The position numbers and the translations under genes are program-made. A DNA stretch of 64,000 nucleotides from Janthinobacterium sp. Marseille (GTDB taxonomy: Bacteria > Pseudomonadota > Gammaproteobacteria > Burkholderiales > Burkholderiaceae_D), in the NCBI RefSeq assembly GCF_000013625.1, contig NC_009659.1:3658001-3722000 (forward strand), read 5' to 3'. The notes beneath the pieces were generated by a model that saw only the letters and a list, made by a program, of their open reading frames with translations, was not told the origin of the DNA and did not search any database. Below are positions 21,056 to 30,335 of this stretch, piece by piece. Within the stretch, counting starts at the first letter, position 1. Each line of letters starts with the position of its first letter.

Positions 21056-21922
21056 ATGAAAAATATCATTGGCGTCTATAGCGCTCCCCGTCCGCACTGG
21101 GTCGGTGACGGTTTTCCTGTGCGCTCGATGTTTTCCTATCAAAGCCACGGCAAGCAACTTAGCCCCTTCCTGCTGCTGGACTACGCCGGCCCGGCTGATT
21201 TCAGCCCGGCGCAGCGTCCGCCCGGCGTAGGTTCGCACCCGCATCGCGGCTTTGAAACGGTCACCATCGTCTACAAGGGCGAAGTGGAACATCGCGACTC
21301 AACCGGCCAGGGCGGCGTGATCGGCCCCGGAGATGTGCAATGGATGACGGCTGGCGCCGGCATCCTGCATGAAGAATTCCACTCCCAAGCCTTTACCCGT
21401 TCCGGTGGTGCGCTGGAAATGGTGCAGCTCTGGGTTAACCTGCCGGCCAAGGACAAGATGACCGCGCCCGGCTACCAGGCCATTGTCGACCGCGATATTC
21501 CTGCCGTCGCAATGCCGGACGGTGCTGGCACGGTACGCGTCATTGCCGGTGAATACCAGGGCCACGCCGGACCAGCCCATACGTTCACGCCTATGCATGT
21601 TCTGGACGTGCGCCTGAATCAGGGCAGCGTCGCTGAACTGCCGGTGCCGGACGGCTGGAACTCGGCACTGATCGTGCTGCGTGGTACGGTGCTGGTAAAT
21701 GGCGAAGCCGTTGCACGCGATGCGCAAATGGTCTTGCTGGATCGCGCCGGCAGCAATCTCACCATTGAAGCCAATAGTGATGCAGTTGTACTGTTGATCA
21801 GCGGCGAACCGATAGATGAAGCCATCGTTGGTCATGGCCCCTTCGTGATGAACACCCACGAAGAGATCGTGCAAGCCATAGATGATTTCAATAGCGGACG
21901 CTTCGCGCAAATCCCGCGCTGA
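21056..21922 (+). CDS. Pirin family protein
   Basis: A 288-residue bicupin protein. The N-terminal cupin has the pirin metal-binding signature HPHRGFETVTIVYKGEVEHRDS, with two histidines two residues apart and a third further on, then GDVQWMTAGAGILHEEFHS. The C-terminal cupin ends with GEPIDEAIVGHGPFVMNTHEEI. Bacterial pirins bind iron; some are quercetin 2,3-dioxygenases and others regulate pyruvate dehydrogenase or redox responses, so the exact role is open. A strong AAGGAAG site precedes the ATG, and a hairpin terminator follows. Confidence 0.93.
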   Translation: MKNIIGVYSAPRPHWVGDGFPVRSMFSYQSHGKQLSPFLLLDYAGPADFSPAQRPPGVGSHPHRGFETVTIVYKGEVEHRDSTGQGGVIGPGDVQWMTAGAGILHEEFHSQAFTRSGGALEMVQLWVNLPAKDKMTAPGYQAIVDRDIPAVAMPDGAGTVRVIAGEYQGHAGPAHTFTPMHVLDVRLNQGSVAELPVPDGWNSALIVLRGTVLVNGEAVARDAQMVLLDRAGSNLTIEANSDAVVLLISGEPIDEAIVGHGPFVMNTHEEIVQAIDDFNSGRFAQIPR

Positions 21923-21936
21923 AACCAAGCCGCACT

Positions 21937-21971
21937 GAAAAGCCATGTCGTTCATACGACATGGCTTTTTT
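21937..21971. terminator. Bidirectional terminator between pirin and the sigma-54 activator
   Basis: AGCCATGTCGT (21941-21951) pairs with ACGACATGGCT (21956-21966) around TCAT, with six T residues on the plus strand and four on the minus strand. It ends the pirin transcript and overlaps the stop codon of the convergent gene at 21970. Confidence 0.9.
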
Positions 21972-23367
21972 ACGGCTCCACTTCACCCGGTTCCGGATCA
22001 CCATCGATGATCTGGAATTTGCGCATTTTTTCCCACAGCACCTTGCGGCTCATCTTCAAATGGTTCGCGGTATCCTGCCGCCGCCAGTTATGCGCATCCA
22101 GCGCTTCGATAATGCGATTGCGATCCGCGATATCCCATTTTTTCCGCGCCCCGCCCTGATCTTCGATCTCGCATTCCACCTTCAGATCCTGCAGGGCATG
22201 GAACACACGATCAATCGCAGACCGGTCCCAATCGCCAAGCTGGCGATGAATAATCGTGATGCGCTCAGCAATATTGCGCAGCTCCCGGACATTACCGCGA
22301 AAGCGCGTGGTCGCAACGAGGCGCAGCAACCAGTCGGGAATCTCCGGCAAGGGTGAAGCATCACGCGCCGCATTCTTGAATATCTGCATCACGATGCCTC
22401 TGAAGATCGCAATCTTGTCTACCTCACCGCGCTCTTCCAGGCTGGGCACGCGCAATTCAATCACCGCCATCCGGTAATACAAATCGGAACGGAACATTTC
22501 CTGCTTAACCAGCTCGCGCAAATTGCGATTGGTCGCCGCCACCAGGCGGAACTCCACATCAATCTCAACTGCAGAACCAAGCCGGGTCACCTTGCTCTGT
22601 TCCAGCACGCGTAATAACTTGACCTGTTGATACAAGGGAAGGTCGCCGATTTCATCGAGGAACAGGGTACCGTTATCGGCCTGCTCAAAATAACCTTTGT
22701 GCGCCAGCATGGCACCGGTAAAAGCGCCTTTCGCATGACCAAAGAAATGCGACTCAAACAAGCCATCCGGAATCGCGCCGCAATTGACGGCAACGAAGGG
22801 GCCTTTACTATAACGCTGGTGATTTTCGTGCAGCAAACGTGCAATACGTTCCTTGCCGACCCCGGTCTCGCCGGCAATCAATACATTCGAATCACAATCA
22901 GCAAACGCAACGGTTTCTTTCAGCAGCGTCTTCATCACATCGGACTCCGCAATCAGCGGATCCTTCTCCTGCATTGATTTCGCACTGCCATGCAGTTCAC
23001 CGGCCAGGCCAAACACCAGGCGGCGCAATTCCGCGCAAGTGAAGTCCAGCATCAGGATATGTGAGTACTCCGGCGGGTAAACCCGTGAATCATAGGCGCG
23101 CGGTGCCTCAGCCACCCAGATCACCGGCATGCCATGCGCCTTTTGCCAGTCATCCGCATTAAAGCGCCCACCGTCTATCATCGTCACCGAGATAATCGCA
23201 ATCGATGGCGACAACTTCGGCTGATCCGGCACGGTATCGATGCCATCGGCACGCATCACGTCCACCTCGGAACTCACGAGGCAGCGGACGATGCGATCAT
23301 AAATATCTGATTTACCTTCCCAAACGTAAATATCGATATTTTCCTGTGGTGCTTTAATTTTTTGCAT
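21970..23367 (-). CDS. Sigma-54-dependent activator with degenerate receiver domain, last gene of the Tad operon
   Basis: 465 residues from ATG 23367 (a TTG five codons upstream is possible). The N-terminal ~130 residues resemble a response-regulator receiver, but the strand that should carry the phosphorylated Asp reads SIAIISVTM, so phosphorylation is unlikely. The AAA+ domain is complete: Walker A GETGVGKE (166-173), the sigma-54-contacting GAFTGA loop (214-219) and Walker [12 protein letters not shown] Fis-type helix-turn-helix follows ([19 protein letters not shown]). The layout recalls VpsR/FleQ-type biofilm regulators, some of which sense c-di-GMP; that is inference here. It lies 21 bp after the DUF4282 gene. 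Confidence 0.9.
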   Translation of the reverse strand: MQKIKAPQENIDIYVWEGKSDIYDRIVRCLVSSEVDVMRADGIDTVPDQPKLSPSIAIISVTMIDGGRFNADDWQKAHGMPVIWVAEAPRAYDSRVYPPEYSHILMLDFTCAELRRLVFGLAGELHGSAKSMQEKDPLIAESDVMKTLLKETVAFADCDSNVLIAGETGVGKERIARLLHENHQRYSKGPFVAVNCGAIPDGLFESHFFGHAKGAFTGAMLAHKGYFEQADNGTLFLDEIGDLPLYQQVKLLRVLEQSKVTRLGSAVEIDVEFRLVAATNRNLRELVKQEMFRSDLYYRMAVIELRVPSLEERGEVDKIAIFRGIVMQIFKNAARDASPLPEIPDWLLRLVATTRFRGNVRELRNIAERITIIHRQLGDWDRSAIDRVFHALQDLKVECEIEDQGGARKKWDIADRNRIIEALDAHNWRRQDTANHLKMSRKVLWEKMRKFQIIDGDPEPGEVEP

Positions 23368-23388
23368 TCTGTCTGTAAACAACTTTCA

Positions 23389-23775
23389 TCATTCGTTATT
23401 CAAGGCACGCACGCCTGGTACTTTGCGATAAGCATCCATTCTTTCCTGACGGTGCGACAACAAATTACGTATCTCCACCAGCCGTGCATAAATATTGAAG
23501 GCGAGGATCAGCAGCTCGCACATCAGGCGCCAGAACAACAACGACAGCACTGCCGCGACCAAGGTTTGCAGCACACCACCCATGCCACGTCCCGGCATTT
23601 CAAAAGTGGCGAAGAAGCCACCGATGCCGGCACTCACGATCACCAACACGCCAACCCAGTAGATTAGCTTGATCAAAAATGGGGCAATAAAATGATCGAA
23701 GCCGAGATAGCCGAACCACTTCACAACGGAGGATTTATTTTTCATGGGCAGATATTGAGAGTCGTTGTAAGACAT
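23389..23775 (-). CDS. DUF4282 membrane protein in the Tad operon
   Basis: A 128-residue membrane protein with two hydrophobic segments (about 30-55 and 67-92) and a conserved-looking core (WRLMCELLILAFNIYARL) that I recognise as the DUF4282 family, whose function is unknown. The ATG directly abuts the tadG stop codon, so it is surely part of the pilus operon. A role in pilus assembly or regulation is only suggested by position. Confidence 0.75.
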   Translation of the reverse strand: MSYNDSQYLPMKNKSSVVKWFGYLGFDHFIAPFLIKLIYWVGVLVIVSAGIGGFFATFEMPGRGMGGVLQTLVAAVLSLLFWRLMCELLILAFNIYARLVEIRNLLSHRQERMDAYRKVPGVRALNNE

Positions 23776-25848
23776 TTAGTAAACCAGTTTGACGTTGTCG
23801 CCGCCACCGCACTTAAGATCGATTAGAGTAACGTCGACCTGACCGGTATCTATACCGAGATTCGAAAGCAAACTACTCAGAGAACTGCCCAAGGCGTCTA
23901 AAGGTTGCAGTAATTGTTCTACTAAACCAAGCAAAGCGAGCATGACTTTACTGATGGTGTTACCACCACTCGTTTGGTTGCCCTTTAGATCCAGCGCCAA
24001 CTTGCATTGATCTGTCGGAAAAAGACCGCAATTAGCAACCAGATCCAAGAGCTGCCCGATCCCTCCAAGCAAACCTCCAACAAGGTTACCGACTCCGCTA
24101 AGTAAATTAATAACAGCGCTACTCAAAGAACCTCCTAAAAGTGCTTTAACGGAAGAATCTAGGCTACCCACAAAGGTCTGCAAACTAGCTAGCGAAGTTT
24201 TCAATAAATCCGTCGCTCCAGATAGAGAATTCCCAGTGGCCTTTAACAATGCGGCGGCAAGATCGCCATTAGTTTTCCCGCCTTGACCTTGGGCAAGTAA
24301 TTGCCCGAGCACATTAGCTATCACCGCTTTGACCGCAGTACCTATTTTTAATTGATTCGATGGAAGCATTTGCCTCGTTTGACCTTTTACAAAAGGCAAT
24401 GGATCGGCTGCTGAAGTGAGGGCATCCAATATAAAAGGCTGGGGAGTAAGAGTGATAGTGTTATTGAGTAGGCTAACAATTTTCACCGGGCTGAGACCGC
24501 TATCACAAGACGCTACAGATTTAGAAAAAACTGATCCTGCCCTTGCCCCTACACAAGTCTTCAATAAAGATGCATCCACGCGTATCTTGGCTGTATCTTC
24601 ACCGCTGCTGTTTTTTTCACAAATGTCTGTAACCGTCGCATAAGCACTGATTAAATCGATGGTGATAGGCAAATCAACTGTCAACAACTGGCGAAGAAAA
24701 ATAGGAGCGCTAGCTGGGGGCGCGTTAACGCTTGCGAATATGCGAACCTGTCCTGTATATGCTTTAGTACCTACACCACCAATACCTATAGACGGTGGTT
24801 CCACTATTCCGATCTGTGTCGTCAAAACTCCCGTACCCAAACCCAGATCCAGCGCACGTTCACTATTTGCGACACCGATAGCTGCAGTGGCTAATCCCAG
24901 TGCATTCGTATCAGCTTGCAGTGCAAACTTTCCATTTGCCCCTTCCACCAGCGCAAATAAGCCGCCACCTGCCGCATCACTCAACAACTTGACCGGCAAG
25001 GAAAATTGCTCTTGCTTAATGCCGAGCAAGTTTATCAAGCTACTTTGTCCACCGACTGTCCCTATCGCATCCAATAAAGCGCTCAATGGACAACTTCCAC
25101 CCGGGCATTGATCCGATCCTGCGAAAACAAGATTCTTGATAGTTCCTACATCAGCATTCGCCGCGATATCAAAACCCAATGCCCCTAATAAACCACCAGG
25201 ACTTACCTTCAAGTTCGCCAAACCTTGATATGACAATGCAGATGTCCCCGCGACATTCACTCCAGTTGCGACCAGGAGTTGCGATAGTGCACCGCTACTA
25301 TTCACCTGCAACAATTTGGAGCCAACAGAGAAGACGGCAGTCGGCGCATCAATAGTTGCCATTGCGGTAGCAGACACATTCCTGTTCGCCCAGGCACCAA
25401 AAAAACTAGGAAATGAACGATTCACCAAGACGCTCACCGCAGTTGGAGCGGCATCGCCAGCCGCGTAAGCTACGTAGTGCGGAGCCGTGGTATTTTTCAC
25501 TGGATCCCAGCTACCGCAAGTAGCGACAAACTCGCTATCAGAAAAGCCCTGCGTAACTTGCTGATTTGCATTTAATTTCGCAACTGCCAGCGCCGATGAG
25601 CACGGAGTGGTATCTGCAGATGATCTTGCCAATTGCTGCGCGCCAGCCAGTGCTGCCAGGTCCGCGACCTTCTGCAAATCACGCTTTTGAAAAAACAGAT
25701 AGCCAATGTCTATCGTTGCCAATGTGATGACCACGGTCGATATCGCAATGGCGGCCATCACAACAATCGAGCCGCGCTGATGCGCTGCCGCCAGTCCGCG
25801 TGGACACACAGTTTGATTCGGCTGGCAAGATCGTAGCGAGGGCTTCAT
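23776..25848 (-). CDS. tadG: TadG-like pseudopilin-domain protein
   Basis: 690 residues. After a basic N-terminus comes one membrane helix (RGSIVVMAAIAISTVVITLATIDIGYLFF, about 26-52), then the KRDLQKVADLAALAGAQQLA segment typical of TadG (TadE/G-like, DUF2134). The long remainder is expected in the periplasm. It is rich in Leu, Gly and Ser, with short periodic stretches such as LLSGVGNLVGGLLGGIGQLL and several cysteine pairs. Its middle looks richer in A+T than most neighbours, with codons such as TTA and AGT, which suggests relaxed constraint or a different history. Its job in known Tad systems is minor-pilin-like. Confidence 0.8.
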   Translation of the reverse strand: MKPSLRSCQPNQTVCPRGLAAAHQRGSIVVMAAIAISTVVITLATIDIGYLFFQKRDLQKVADLAALAGAQQLARSSADTTPCSSALAVAKLNANQQVTQGFSDSEFVATCGSWDPVKNTTAPHYVAYAAGDAAPTAVSVLVNRSFPSFFGAWANRNVSATAMATIDAPTAVFSVGSKLLQVNSSGALSQLLVATGVNVAGTSALSYQGLANLKVSPGGLLGALGFDIAANADVGTIKNLVFAGSDQCPGGSCPLSALLDAIGTVGGQSSLINLLGIKQEQFSLPVKLLSDAAGGGLFALVEGANGKFALQADTNALGLATAAIGVANSERALDLGLGTGVLTTQIGIVEPPSIGIGGVGTKAYTGQVRIFASVNAPPASAPIFLRQLLTVDLPITIDLISAYATVTDICEKNSSGEDTAKIRVDASLLKTCVGARAGSVFSKSVASCDSGLSPVKIVSLLNNTITLTPQPFILDALTSAADPLPFVKGQTRQMLPSNQLKIGTAVKAVIANVLGQLLAQGQGGKTNGDLAAALLKATGNSLSGATDLLKTSLASLQTFVGSLDSSVKALLGGSLSSAVINLLSGVGNLVGGLLGGIGQLLDLVANCGLFPTDQCKLALDLKGNQTSGGNTISKVMLALLGLVEQLLQPLDALGSSLSSLLSNLGIDTGQVDVTLIDLKCGGGDNVKLVY

Positions 25849-25868
25849 ACATCACCGATCAAGTAGTG

Positions 25869-26195
25869 TTACTGACTACTGGTATTGCTTTTGCTGACCG
25901 CGCGCTCGAAGGATTCCGGTATCTTGTATTTGAAACTGTCTTTATATCGTTCCCAACTGAGTGAGCTGGTCGCACCCAACATAGGCAATGCAGGGCCGGC
26001 GGCACTGCCATTTGCCTGTATGGTCAGCAAGGAAGAAGTCGCCTCACCTATTTTGCGCGCGGCAGGTTTGTCCTGCGTTAGCTGCTCCTGCCCGGCTAGG
26101 GCTTCCTGCGCATTAGCTACTGAGCTCAAACCGAACAGCATCGCCAAGGACGCATATGCTCCAACTCGTCCGGCATTTAAGAATAATTTGTTCAT
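25869..26195 (-). CDS. DUF3613 protein of the Tad locus
   Basis: A 108-residue exported protein with a Sec signal peptide (about 1-29, ending VANAQ). The mature part has the DUF3613 features IGEATSSLLTIQANGSAAGPALPMLGATSSLSWERYKDSF. Genes of this family are found in Tad pilus loci of Burkholderiales; their function is unknown. An ideal AGGAGG lies just upstream of the ATG. It sits between tadD and tadG. Confidence 0.78.
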   Translation of the reverse strand: MNKLFLNAGRVGAYASLAMLFGLSSVANAQEALAGQEQLTQDKPAARKIGEATSSLLTIQANGSAAGPALPMLGATSSLSWERYKDSFKYKIPESFERAVSKSNTSSQ

Positions 26196-26240
26196 AAATC
26201 CTCCTTGATATTCTGCTCAGAAGAAGCCGCGTGCATTTAA

Positions 26241-27083
26241 CTATTCACTACGTGCAAGGACTCCAGAACCAGGTTGCAATAGCTGCATTTGCAACTGCAG
26301 TTGCATGCCATTCCCGCCGGCGACCACCGGCATAAGGCGATTGTCAGGCTCGACTTTTTTGCTCAATTGCACATTGCGTTTGCTTATTGCATCCTTGCGT
26401 TTGAATATTTCTGATTGAACATCCGATGGCATGTTCGCTTCTTTCATCAGTGATTCCGCTTTAGGCCTGTCACCGGAAAGCAGGAAGAACAGCGCCAGGT
26501 TGCTGATCACTTTGCGATTACCTGGCGCAAGTTCGACAGCCTGCATCAACGGTACGCGTGCGGCGTTGTTATCCCCATCATTCAGCAAGGCGTAACTCAA
26601 ATCACTTAATACGATTGGATTAGTTGGATTAAGACGGCTGGATTCACGCAAGTTGGCAATTGCACGTACTGGATTACCGCGTTGTGCCTCCAACAATCCC
26701 AAACCATGCCAGGCAGCCGCAGCTTCAGAGCCGCCCAACAATGCTTTATATTGTTTTTCTGCGGCATCGTCCTGTCCGGTTGCACGCAAGGCATCCGCAT
26801 ACAGACGCTGCACTTCAGGTGTCGAGCCATAACTTTTTTGATAGGCGTCAATGTGGGCGATAGATGCAAAATACAGCGAGCGCTCCTGCATCTTTTTGAT
26901 CATGTCCAGATAGACTTGTTTATTGTCCAAAGCCGGCCGGTCCAGTTCCGCCTGCTGGCGTTGCAAGGCCTCGTCATTGCGTATTGCATATTCATTTGCC
27001 GGCGAATTCAAACTGGAACAGCCGGCGCAAACCACAAGGATCAGCAAGCCGACAACGATGCTGGTTTTATTTTGCGATTTCAT
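26241..27083 (-). CDS. tadD: TPR lipoprotein TadD
   Basis: 280 residues. The signal peptide ends in a lipobox (VCAGC), so it is probably a lipoprotein. Several tetratricopeptide repeats follow between about residues 85 and 215 (AWHGLGLLEAQRGNPVRAIANLRE and LSDLSYALLNDGDNNAARVPL). TadD helps secretin assembly in Tad systems. The ATG overlaps the tadC stop codon (ATGA). Confidence 0.85.
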   Translation of the reverse strand: MKSQNKTSIVVGLLILVVCAGCSSLNSPANEYAIRNDEALQRQQAELDRPALDNKQVYLDMIKKMQERSLYFASIAHIDAYQKSYGSTPEVQRLYADALRATGQDDAAEKQYKALLGGSEAAAAWHGLGLLEAQRGNPVRAIANLRESSRLNPTNPIVLSDLSYALLNDGDNNAARVPLMQAVELAPGNRKVISNLALFFLLSGDRPKAESLMKEANMPSDVQSEIFKRKDAISKRNVQLSKKVEPDNRLMPVVAGGNGMQLQLQMQLLQPGSGVLARSE

Positions 27084-28033
27084 GAGCCGCCTCCCATTTT
27101 TGACAGTGTGCGTATGATCGCCAAAAAACCAGCGCCTCCCGTAATAATCAGCAATGCAGGTAATAGCGCCAACACCATCACCCCGGTCATCTTGACCGTC
27201 AGCTTGCCGACTTTTTCTTTCATATCCAGCTTGCGTTGCTCACGCAGGCGATCACTGAATTGCTGCAAAGGCTGTTGCACCGCGCCGCCATAACGATCCA
27301 CCTGCACAATCAGGCGCGCAACTGCGCTCATGTCTTCGTTTTCGAAAAGACTAGAGAAACGTCGCAAGGACTGTTCCCGTGTACGTCCGTTTTGATATTG
27401 TTGCGCCGCGATCTGCAATTCCTTGCCCAGGACCGGCAGCGAAGTAGAAAATTCGTTTTCCACGACATGCAAGCTTTGATCAATAGACATGCCCACACCC
27501 TGCAATAAACGCAGGAGATCGATTAGCAGTGGTAGCTCTTCATTGGCTTGCTGGCGCCGCTCCCTCGCCCGGATTTGCATGACCCACTTCGGTCCCATAT
27601 AGCCAAGTGCAAAGCCGAAAAAAACTGCTAGCAGCAATGTTTGTATGGATTTCTCTGCGAACAACAACCACGCAAAAATAGGCAGACCGATACCTAGCAA
27701 TACCCGTGTGGCGAAAAATAGAGTCTTGCCGCGGCTGTCATTTACACCACATTGATCCAATAAGGTTCTGTCTTCAGGTGCAACCAGTTGTTTACCCAAC
27801 GGCGTGTCCACCCAATGCGCCATATAGGCCAGGAAGCCATCCATCCAGCGGCGCAACACCGGTCCTTCGGGTAATTTCTCCGCGCCAGGATGTTCCTGCA
27901 CATCAATCATCTTCTCCAGCGTTCTTTCACTGCGCATGAATTGCCAGAGCTGACGCAGCAAGACACTACCGATCAGCAAGGCAGCCGCCGCGAACAGAAG
28001 TATCGACAAGACCTGAAGTAGATGCGGGCTCAT
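27080..28033 (-). CDS. tadC: Tad pilus inner-membrane protein TadC
   Basis: 317 residues from MSPHLLQVLSILLF; a longer frame to 28078 would overlap tadB. It is a T2SSF/GspF-family platform protein with hydrophobic segments near the N-terminus, in the middle (FAWLLFAEKSIQTLLLAVFFGFALGY) and at the C-terminus (VLALLPALLIITGGAGFLAII). The cytoplasmic domain carries LPLLIDLLRLLQGVGMSIDQSL. It works with TadB as the platform for the TadA motor and is 7 bp after tadB. Confidence 0.9.
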   Translation of the reverse strand: MSPHLLQVLSILLFAAAALLIGSVLLRQLWQFMRSERTLEKMIDVQEHPGAEKLPEGPVLRRWMDGFLAYMAHWVDTPLGKQLVAPEDRTLLDQCGVNDSRGKTLFFATRVLLGIGLPIFAWLLFAEKSIQTLLLAVFFGFALGYMGPKWVMQIRARERRQQANEELPLLIDLLRLLQGVGMSIDQSLHVVENEFSTSLPVLGKELQIAAQQYQNGRTREQSLRRFSSLFENEDMSAVARLIVQVDRYGGAVQQPLQQFSDRLREQRKLDMKEKVGKLTVKMTGVMVLALLPALLIITGGAGFLAIIRTLSKMGGGS

Positions 28034-28040
28034 ATAGTTC

Positions 28041-28976
28041 TCATATCGATTTGGCCAGACGATACAGCCAATAAGCACCGATAGCTTCCAGTACTACCGC
28101 GAAAATCAAGAGATTTTTACCAAGTGGATCTTCCAGCATGGTGACGAACATCCTGTTATTAAAGATCACCATGAAAACCCCGAGGCCAATTGGTAACAAG
28201 CCCAGAATCCATGCCGACAGCCTGGTCTCAGAGGACAATGCCACCAATTCATTTTGCGAATACTCGCGATCCCGCATGAAGGCTGCCATACGTTCCAGCA
28301 CAGTATCGGCACGCCCGCCAAAACGCAGCGCCACGCCTATGACGGCAGCAATCAACTCCAGCTCCTGCAGGCGAAATACCCGCGCTTTCTGTACCAGCGC
28401 ATGTTCGAGATCCATCCCGGCCTGCACCAGCCGATTACTGCGATCCAGCAGTTCACGCAAAGGTTCTTCGGTAGTCAATACCGTTGCCTGGAATGCCGAT
28501 TCCAGGCTATTGCCAACAATCGTCAACCTGACCATGGTGTCGAGGAAGGCCGGTAACTGTCGCACCATCTTTTGATGACGGCGTGTCGCCTTTAGCCACA
28601 AACGGAAATAGGACAAAGTCCCGTATAGAAATATCGTGCCGATTGCGGACAGTACCCCACCAAATACTGCTGCCAGCAAAGTCAGGACTATGCCCGGCAC
28701 CAGCAAGGTCATATAGAAAATTGGTGTAGTCACAATCCCGGCACGCAAGCAGAATTTTCCCCACCGGTTCGCTTCCGAACGAGGCTTTTGCATCGTCGGC
28801 TGTTCGAGCTCCCCATTGCTCGTCAGTTGCGGCTGTTCGATGCTGCGTATTTGCTGATCGACGAAAGCAGACGTTGCGTCCTGCTGTTGATGCAACTGCG
28901 CGTTCTGCCATAGAACGATGCCGCCGGCGAGTAACAATATCGCCACAGCAACCATCCATAAAGTCAGGGCAGACAT
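28041..28976 (-). CDS. tadB: Tad pilus inner-membrane protein TadB
   Basis: A 311-residue GspF-like platform protein. It has an N-terminal helix (about 1-22), a pair of helices around residues 83-112, a cytoplasmic T2SSF domain (RQLPAFLDTMVRLTIVGNSLESAF), an IGVALRFGGRADTVLERMAAFMRDRE segment and two C-terminal helices. It starts 3 bp after the tadA stop and precedes tadC, the standard order. Confidence 0.92.
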   Translation of the reverse strand: MSALTLWMVAVAILLLAGGIVLWQNAQLHQQQDATSAFVDQQIRSIEQPQLTSNGELEQPTMQKPRSEANRWGKFCLRAGIVTTPIFYMTLLVPGIVLTLLAAVFGGVLSAIGTIFLYGTLSYFRLWLKATRRHQKMVRQLPAFLDTMVRLTIVGNSLESAFQATVLTTEEPLRELLDRSNRLVQAGMDLEHALVQKARVFRLQELELIAAVIGVALRFGGRADTVLERMAAFMRDREYSQNELVALSSETRLSAWILGLLPIGLGVFMVIFNNRMFVTMLEDPLGKNLLIFAVVLEAIGAYWLYRLAKSI

Positions 28977-28979
28977 GAT

Positions 28980-30296
28980 TTAGTTTCTCTTTTGTGGATT
29001 GCTGACGTTCGACGATAACTGTCGCCTTTTTTGCAGCTTCGGCGAATGAGGTTGTATGCCCAGTGATACCCAACGATCCTTCTCTTCGCCGTCGGGACCG
29101 TTAAAGCTTTCGTGGCGATACAATTCCTGCGTCGTGATGATGTTGTCACCGACTCCAGTAATTTCTGTGATCGATACAATGCGGCGGCGACCGCTCGACA
29201 AACGTCCGATCTGCACAATGAAATCAATCGCACCGGCAATCTGGCGGCGAAGACTGGATTCGCTCCCCTGGAAGCCGGCAAAGCCAGCCAGCATTTCTAT
29301 CCGGTGCAAACATTCACGTGGCGTATTCGCGTGTATCGTCGCCATCGAACCATCGTGGCCGGTATTCATTGCCTGCAGCATCTCCAGCACTTCAGCACCA
29401 CGCACCTCGCCGACGATGATGCGGTCCGGCCGCATCCGCAAACTATTGCGGATCAGGTCGCGGATTGTCACCACACCTGTTCCTTCGAAACTACCTATAC
29501 GCGATTCCAGGCGAACTACGTGCGGATGGTTCAGCGACAATTCAGCAGTGTCTTCAACCGTCACCACCCGTTCATTTTCCGGCAGGAAGAAAGCAAGTGC
29601 ATTCAGCAGCGATGTCTTGCCTGAGCTGGTGCCACCGGAAATCAGGATATTGCAGCGTGCTTTCACTGCACTTTCCAATAAAGCAAAAAGCTCGTCATTC
29701 AAGGTACCCAGTTGCTGCAGATCACTGGGCTTCAAGGGATCGCGCCGGAATTTACGTATCGACACCATAGGCCCATCCACCGCCAAAGGTTCGATTACCA
29801 CGTTCAAGCGTCCGCCATCAGGCAGGCGCGCGTCGACCATAGGATTGGATTCATCGAGCCTACGTCCGAGCGGTGCCAGAATGCGGCGCACGATGCGCAG
29901 CAAATGATTGTTGTCGGTAAAGCGCAATGTCTCGCGCTGCAAGACACCATGACGAGAAACGAAGACATCGTTGTAGCCGTTGATCAGGATATCTTCGACG
30001 TCACCATCGGCCAGCAAATCTTCCAGCGGTCCCAGACCGGCCAGCTCTTTGGTCAATGCGTCAGCGATCAGGCGGACTTCATTTTCATTGAGCGGGATGC
30101 GGCGCAAGCGCACAAAGCCATCCACATCGAGATTGACGAATTGCTGTATCGCCGCGCGCGACCAGCGCCCGAACTCGGCACCGAGTTCTTCAATCCGCGT
30201 CAGCAGATTGTCATATGCCGCCGTTTTGATGTCCTGGAACCTTTGTGTGTTTACAAAGGCGTCATCCTCATTGGCCAATCCCGCTTGATCGCTCAT
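28980..30296 (-). CDS. tadA: Tad pilus assembly ATPase TadA (CpaF)
   Basis: A 438-residue secretion ATPase that powers Flp pilin polymerisation at the cytoplasmic face. It has Walker A GGTSSGKTSLLNAL (around residue 223), an Asp box (VVTVEDTAELSL), Walker B (PDRIIVGEVRGAEVLEMLQAM) and a His box (GHDGSMATIHANTPRE). The N-terminal part (LGPLEDLLADGDVEDILING) is typical of the CpaF subgroup. The C-terminal ~30 residues are basic. It is the core gene of the operon. Confidence 0.95.
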   Translation of the reverse strand: MSDQAGLANEDDAFVNTQRFQDIKTAAYDNLLTRIEELGAEFGRWSRAAIQQFVNLDVDGFVRLRRIPLNENEVRLIADALTKELAGLGPLEDLLADGDVEDILINGYNDVFVSRHGVLQRETLRFTDNNHLLRIVRRILAPLGRRLDESNPMVDARLPDGGRLNVVIEPLAVDGPMVSIRKFRRDPLKPSDLQQLGTLNDELFALLESAVKARCNILISGGTSSGKTSLLNALAFFLPENERVVTVEDTAELSLNHPHVVRLESRIGSFEGTGVVTIRDLIRNSLRMRPDRIIVGEVRGAEVLEMLQAMNTGHDGSMATIHANTPRECLHRIEMLAGFAGFQGSESSLRRQIAGAIDFIVQIGRLSSGRRRIVSITEITGVGDNIITTQELYRHESFNGPDGEEKDRWVSLGIQPHSPKLQKRRQLSSNVSNPQKRN

Positions 30297-30335
30297 CTCT
30301 TTATGCCTCTATCCCGGCTTCTGCCGTTGTATGTT

